Part shown: positions 12,955-15,987 of the stretch, piece after piece | How positions within the stretch are numbered: position 1 is the stretch's first letter | Layout: the number at the start of each line of letters is the position of its first letter | Source of the DNA: JBDHTO01 sp039808665 | Lineage (GTDB): Bacteria; Pseudomonadota; Alphaproteobacteria; Paracaedibacterales; JAKBAR01 | Length of the DNA stretch: 15,987 nucleotides | NCBI GenBank assembly: GCA_039808665.1 | Contig: JBDHTO010000018.1 | Coordinates: 1-15,987, forward strand | Reading direction: 5' to 3' | Translations under genes and position numbers: made by a program | Notes under the pieces: generated by a model | Databases searched by the model: none | What the model was told of the DNA's origin: nothing | The model's input: only the letters and a program-made list of their open reading frames with translations

Positions 12955-14124
12955 ATGACTCAGCACGCCGAAAAACTTCACACGCCCTCCAAAATTGATT
13001 TTATTGATCTTAAGGCGCAACAGCGTCGTATTCGCGATCGTATCGATGCACGGATTCAGACTGTACTTGATCATGGTGCGTATATTATGGGCCCCGAAGT
13101 TTTCGAGTTGGAAGAAAAGCTTTCCGCATTTTGTGGCGCCAAACATACACTCTCCTGCGCCAATGGAACGGATGCTCTCGGACTTGTCCTCATGGCAAAA
13201 GGCATCAAAAAGGGAGACGCAGTTTTTGTTCCCACCTTTACCTTTGCCGCCACCGCAGAAGTTGTCGCATGGATGGATGCAACGCCCGTCTTTATTGATA
13301 TTGATGCACAAACATTTAATATGTGCCCTGAAAGCCTTGAAAAGGGCATCGAAAAAGCAAAATCCCTGAATCTTTTGCCAAAGGCAATTATCCCGGTGGA
13401 TCTTTTCGGCCTTCCCGCAGATTTTGATAGAATTGAAGCCATTGCAAAGAAACATAATCTTTGGATTTTAGATGACGCCGCCCAAGGTTTTGGAGCCACC
13501 TACAAAGGACGTAACATCGGCACCTTTGGCGAAGCCACCACCACAAGCTTTTTTCCCGCAAAACCCCTTGGATGTTACGGTGATGGCGGCGCTGTATTTA
13601 CCGACAACGATGAACTAATCGATATCCTTCAAAGTCTTCGTATTCACGGCAAGGGAACGGATAAATACGACAATATTCGTATCGGGATGAATGGACGCAT
13701 GGACACCATCCAAGCCGCTATTCTTATTGAAAAACTTGAAATCTTTCCCGAAGAAATCACCCTACGCAATCATGTAGCTCATTATTATAACGCCGGGCTA
13801 AAGGATGTGGTGGGTGTTCCCGTTATACCAGAAGGTCTGACTTCCACATGGGCTCAGTACACACTCACACTCCCCGAAGGTGTGAATAGAGACACTGTTT
13901 TATCCTCGCTAAAGGATCGCCACATTCCAACGGCGATTTATTATCCAACCCCTCTGCATCAACAAACCGCTTACAAACACTACCCCAGTGCCACAGAAAC
14001 CTTAGCCAACACAGAAGCTTTGGCACCACGTGTCTTTAGCATTCCTATGCACCCTTATCTCACGCAGGATGATCAAGATTACATTATTGAGGGTGTTATT
14101 CAGGCCGTTAAAAACAATAGGTAA
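12955..14124 (+). CDS. DegT/DnrJ/EryC1/StrS-family PLP-dependent sugar aminotransferase
   Basis: A 389-residue cytosolic enzyme that would transfer an amino group, usually from glutamate, to a nucleotide-linked keto-sugar for surface polysaccharide or glycan synthesis. Motifs: IDLKAQQ at 17-23, HGAYIMGPEVFELE at 40-53, CANGTDALGL at 68-77, PTFTFAATAE at 93-102, DLFG at 149-152, LDDAAQGFGA at 172-181 with the cofactor-binding Asp174, and SFFPAKPLGCYGDGG at 198-212 with Lys203 as Schiff-base lysine. C-terminal IYYPTPLHQQTAY completes the family pattern. It resembles WbpE/WlbF-like members most, but no other sugar genes are adjacent, so the substrate is open. An upstream TTG (12877) would add 26 unlike residues, so I chose the ATG at 12955. 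No clear ribosome binding site. Convergent with the next gene, 7 bases apart. Confidence 0.88.
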   Translation: MTQHAEKLHTPSKIDFIDLKAQQRRIRDRIDARIQTVLDHGAYIMGPEVFELEEKLSAFCGAKHTLSCANGTDALGLVLMAKGIKKGDAVFVPTFTFAATAEVVAWMDATPVFIDIDAQTFNMCPESLEKGIEKAKSLNLLPKAIIPVDLFGLPADFDRIEAIAKKHNLWILDDAAQGFGATYKGRNIGTFGEATTTSFFPAKPLGCYGDGGAVFTDNDELIDILQSLRIHGKGTDKYDNIRIGMNGRMDTIQAAILIEKLEIFPEEITLRNHVAHYYNAGLKDVVGVPVIPEGLTSTWAQYTLTLPEGVNRDTVLSSLKDRHIPTAIYYPTPLHQQTAYKHYPSATETLANTEALAPRVFSIPMHPYLTQDDQDYIIEGVIQAVKNNR

Positions 14125-14131
14125 GAGGAAG

Positions 14132-14458
14132 CTAATCAACTATATCTTTCCCTAACTCTCCATCAAGTTGGGCCTGGATTGTCTCAAGTTGACGACGTTT
14201 TTGGTTATATACAACATCATCCGTGCTTGCATGGTTGTGGGTTAGTTTATAGGCGTCATAACCCTCGGACCATGACTTCGTCCGCTTTTCATCTTTCTTT
14301 TCGCCCCGTGTCGCAGCATCAAAACCGGCAAGCCATTCTTCAATAGCTTTTTTTTCTTCTACCATCTGATGACGCGTGTTTTCTTCTCTCATATCGGAGT
14401 TGGCCACAATCGCCGTCACGATCATAAAAAAAGCAAGAAAAAGTGGGATATATCGCAT
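14132..14458 (-). CDS. Small exported or membrane-anchored protein of unknown function
   Basis: A 108-residue protein with an N-terminal hydrophobic segment (residues 4-19, after Arg2), either a signal peptide ending near VAN or a single membrane anchor. The rest is highly charged and probably helical: VEEKKAIEEWLAGFDAA at 33-49 and QKRRQLETIQAQLDGELG near the end look able to form coiled coils, with a Lys/Glu-rich linker between. AAGGAG lies 8 bases before the ATG, a very good ribosome binding site that supports a real gene. I recognise no family. It follows a 185-bp stretch after the other small exported protein and could share its transcript. Confidence 0.7.
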   Translation of the reverse strand: MRYIPLFLAFFMIVTAIVANSDMREENTRHQMVEEKKAIEEWLAGFDAATRGEKKDEKRTKSWSEGYDAYKLTHNHASTDDVVYNQKRRQLETIQAQLDGELGKDIVD

Positions 14459-14522
14459 GTTTTCTTCTCCTTATCACTCTCTATGAGTGTATGACGGAGT
14501 CACTTAAGATTTTGTTAAAGGT

Positions 14523-14561
14523 AAAAAAAAATCTCCTAAGAGCCTAAATCCCCGAGGGATT
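14523..14561 (-). terminator. Possible terminator for the 161-residue exported protein gene
   Basis: On the minus strand AATCCC (14561-14556) pairs with GGGATT (14552-14547) around a 3-base loop, and after 15 more bases comes a run of nine T (14531-14523), preceded by a short CTC/GAG stem. The gap between main stem and T-run is too long for a textbook terminator. The rest of 14459-14643 contains no gene and no clear promoter. Confidence 0.3.
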
Positions 14562-14643
14562 AAGAAAAATTTCAGTTGTGAAACATCCACCCTATAGAGC
14601 AATGCTAGCTCAACAAAGAAAATGTTACTTCTAGAGCCTATCT

Positions 14644-15129
14644 CTAATGCATATTCCCATCATCTTTTTCTGGCACCCGTTCCTTGTATTTTTTCTCAAG
14701 GTCAATAGCAACCCTTGCTAAAAATTCGGACCACTGTTTTTCATGGGCTGTAATCCTTCGTGAAGCTTCTCTCGATCTATGTTTGCCCGTGAGATCGATG
14801 CATTTTGAACATAACTGCAGAAGCTCTCTAAACAAGGGTGTGGACAAAAATCCATCATCTCCCGCAAGTGACCTGAACTCAAAAATAAGATCGGGGAACT
14901 TATCTCCAATAATCTTTTTTCCGGATGTACATTTATCCGAAAAAGGAATGCGACTTTTTAGAACTCCCTGCATTTCTCCAACATCCTGTATGCGCTGTTG
15001 AAGATAAGTCGGTGAAAAAGAAGATGCGGGTTCCTCACCTCCATCAAACCAATCCGCGTAGCGATCATAAGGATCCGCAGAAAACGTTTTCGTCAAACAT
15101 AGGCAAAGCATCAAAAGTATCTTGCGCAT
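14644..15129 (-). CDS. Exported protein of unknown function with three cysteines in the mature part
   Basis: A 161-residue protein with a clear signal peptide: MRKILL start, hydrophobic core to about residue 13, predicted cleavage after TFSA (residue 18). The mature region is hydrophilic and mostly helical in appearance. It has Cys67 (DKCTSG) and a CSKC pair at 107-110, which could bind a metal or form a disulfide in the periplasm; the C-terminal third is Lys/Glu/Arg-rich. No known family recognised. GGAAGG lies 8 bases before the ATG, a strong ribosome binding site. Divergent from the AlkC-like gene, with a 65-base gap holding an inverted repeat. Confidence 0.72.
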   Translation of the reverse strand: MRKILLMLCLCLTKTFSADPYDRYADWFDGGEEPASSFSPTYLQQRIQDVGEMQGVLKSRIPFSDKCTSGKKIIGDKFPDLIFEFRSLAGDDGFLSTPLFRELLQLCSKCIDLTGKHRSREASRRITAHEKQWSEFLARVAIDLEKKYKERVPEKDDGNMH

Positions 15130-15143
15130 ATAAAAAACCTTCC

Positions 15144-15180
15144 TTTTGTGGCAGAATGCATATTTAAGCGTTCCACAAAA
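15144..15180. repeat. Inverted repeat in a divergent promoter region
   Basis: TTTTGTGG (15144-15151) and CCACAAAA (15173-15180) are perfect reverse complements separated by 21 bases, in the 65-base gap between the exported-protein gene and the AlkC-like gene. A TATCAT box at 15183-15188 follows; its predicted start coincides with the ATG at 15195, so the AlkC-like mRNA could be leaderless. Half-sites on one helix face (29 bp centre to centre) could bind one regulator for both genes. Confidence 0.4.
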
Positions 15181-15194
15181 TATATCATAGGGTC

Positions 15195-15932
15195 ATGCAA
15201 AAAATTTCACCTTCCCGTATTCATGCACTCAATTCCGGAGAAACGGAAGCAAAAAACCTTATGGAAGCTCTTGCATTGGACATGGGTGCCTTGTGGGAAA
15301 ATGTGTTTAAGCAATACCCTGTGGCAAAAAATCTCCCCCAAAGTTTTACTCAAAAAATGAACCTTTTCGGGAAAGAGCTCTCAAACCACCTTGACCTCTC
15401 TGGGATCCAAAAACTTTCCAAACATACAAGTGATACCGTGCGAGGTTGGGCGTGTTATGCCTTATTTCACAAGAATCTCTCCCTTGAAGAGTCCCTCACC
15501 TCCATCAAACCCTTTGCTAATGATACAAACTCTGGTGTTCGAGAGTGGGCATGGCTCGCCCTTCGTCCCATAATCGCCCATGATATTGATCAATCCCTTG
15601 ACCTTTTGACACCTTGGGCAAGATCTGACGTACCTAACCTCCGTCGTTTCGCCAGTGAAGCCACGCGGCCCCGTGGGGTTTGGTGCATGCATATCGCCGC
15701 CCTGAGGGAATCCCCTCAAAAGGGTGAAGCCCTTCTCAGCCTTATGAAACAAGACCCTCATAAGTATGTCCAAAATTCTGTGGCCAACTGGTTGAATGAT
15801 GCAAGCAAGGATCATCCCGCATGGGTTATCAATCTGTGCCGTTCATGGAGTAACGCTCACCCCACATGCCCTCATACACAAAAAATTATCAAACGCGCCC
15901 AGCGTACACTCATAAAAAAGGGACTTTTATGA
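15195..15932 (+). CDS. DNA alkylation repair protein, AlkC/AlkD-like HEAT-repeat family
   Basis: A 245-residue, all-helical, cytosolic protein. The C-terminal half carries the pattern of the AlkC/AlkD-type DNA alkylation repair family: RRFASEATRPRGVWCMHI at 150-167, DPHKYVQNSVANWLNDASKD at 187-206, WVINLCRSW at 210-218 and a final IIKRAQRTLIKKG. Repeats such as DTVRGWACYAL (80-90) and SGVREWAWLAL (113-123) are HEAT units. AlkC/AlkD glycosylases remove N3- and N7-alkylated purines using a DNA-cradling helical scaffold. Activity here is inferred from family; the catalytic residue was not confirmed. The bases before the ATG (AGGG, only 2 away) are too close for a normal ribosome binding site. 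The stop overlaps the next start by 4 bp (ATGA). Confidence 0.75.
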   Translation: MQKISPSRIHALNSGETEAKNLMEALALDMGALWENVFKQYPVAKNLPQSFTQKMNLFGKELSNHLDLSGIQKLSKHTSDTVRGWACYALFHKNLSLEESLTSIKPFANDTNSGVREWAWLALRPIIAHDIDQSLDLLTPWARSDVPNLRRFASEATRPRGVWCMHIAALRESPQKGEALLSLMKQDPHKYVQNSVANWLNDASKDHPAWVINLCRSWSNAHPTCPHTQKIIKRAQRTLIKKGLL

Positions 15933-15987
15933 AGTGGGTTCATCATAGAGAGCTCATGCCCTATCCCGAAACTCAAGCAGCCATGCA
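15929..15987 (+). CDS. lipB: N-terminus of a protein resembling octanoyltransferase LipB (runs off the right edge)
   Basis: Nineteen complete codons from ATG at 15929 read MKWVHHRELMPYPETQAAM. LipB proteins of alphaproteobacteria commonly open with a tryptophan-containing strand followed by a PYPEA-like helix start and AMEAR, which this resembles. LipB transfers octanoate from acyl-carrier protein to lipoyl domains. AAGGGA lies 5 bases before the ATG, and the start overlaps the AlkC-like stop by 4 bp, so the two are translated together. With so few residues the name is tentative. Confidence 0.55.
   Translation, partial: MKWVHHRELMPYPETQAAM

Overview
The window looks like chromosome from a flagellated alphaproteobacterium of moderate, slightly AT-rich composition. 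The markers are MipZ (an alphaproteobacterial division-site ATPase), an flgF-flgG-flgA-flgH rod/ring operon in the usual alphaproteobacterial order, an alphaproteobacterial-style HemF that ends right after its SLPP motif, and two major-facilitator transporters of the type common in host-associated Holosporales/Rickettsiales-like and Legionella-like bacteria. The lineage guess (Holosporales-like or a relative) is inference. I see no tRNA, rRNA, CRISPR array, insertion sequence or phage gene.

Layout. 1-511: the 5' part of a Ser/Lys/Asp-rich gene on the minus strand, preceded by a sequence that fits the sigma-54 (-24/-12) consensus at every specified base. It is divergent from mipZ (512-1333, plus), and the two promoters share a short region holding an inverted repeat. 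1520-7083 (plus): two tandem paralogous MFS transporters, a small DUF3147-like membrane protein overlapping the second by 4 bp, then two tandem paralogous stand-alone FIST-domain proteins. 11805 down to 7102 (minus): flgF, flgG, flgA, flgH, then cysQ and tsaC, closely packed (gaps of 3-21 bp, one 4-bp overlap). A second sigma-54 promoter precedes flgF. 11969-14124 (plus): hemF and a DegT-family PLP aminotransferase. The aminotransferase has its own promoter region with a tandem 20-bp repeat and a palindrome between -35 and -10. 14132-15129 (minus): two small exported or membrane-anchored proteins of unknown function with strong ribosome binding sites. 15195-15987 (plus): an AlkC/AlkD-like HEAT-repeat protein whose stop overlaps the start of a gene running off the end that looks like lipB.

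How it may work together. The two sigma-54 promoters suggest that the flg operon (with cysQ and tsaC possibly co-transcribed) and the first, truncated gene belong to one late flagellar regulon, as in Caulobacter-type hierarchies. The truncated gene is therefore probably flagellar, and a FliK-like hook-length protein is one guess. The mipZ promoter overlaps the inverted repeat upstream of that sigma-54 promoter, so one regulator could touch both motility and division. The most unusual block is 1520-7083, where duplicated transporters are followed by duplicated soluble FIST sensor proteins without output domains. FIST domains have been proposed to bind small metabolites such as amino acids, so a transporter-plus-sensor nutrient module is a reasonable but untested reading.

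Limits: all identifications are by reading motifs. No similarity search, structure prediction or promoter scoring was run.
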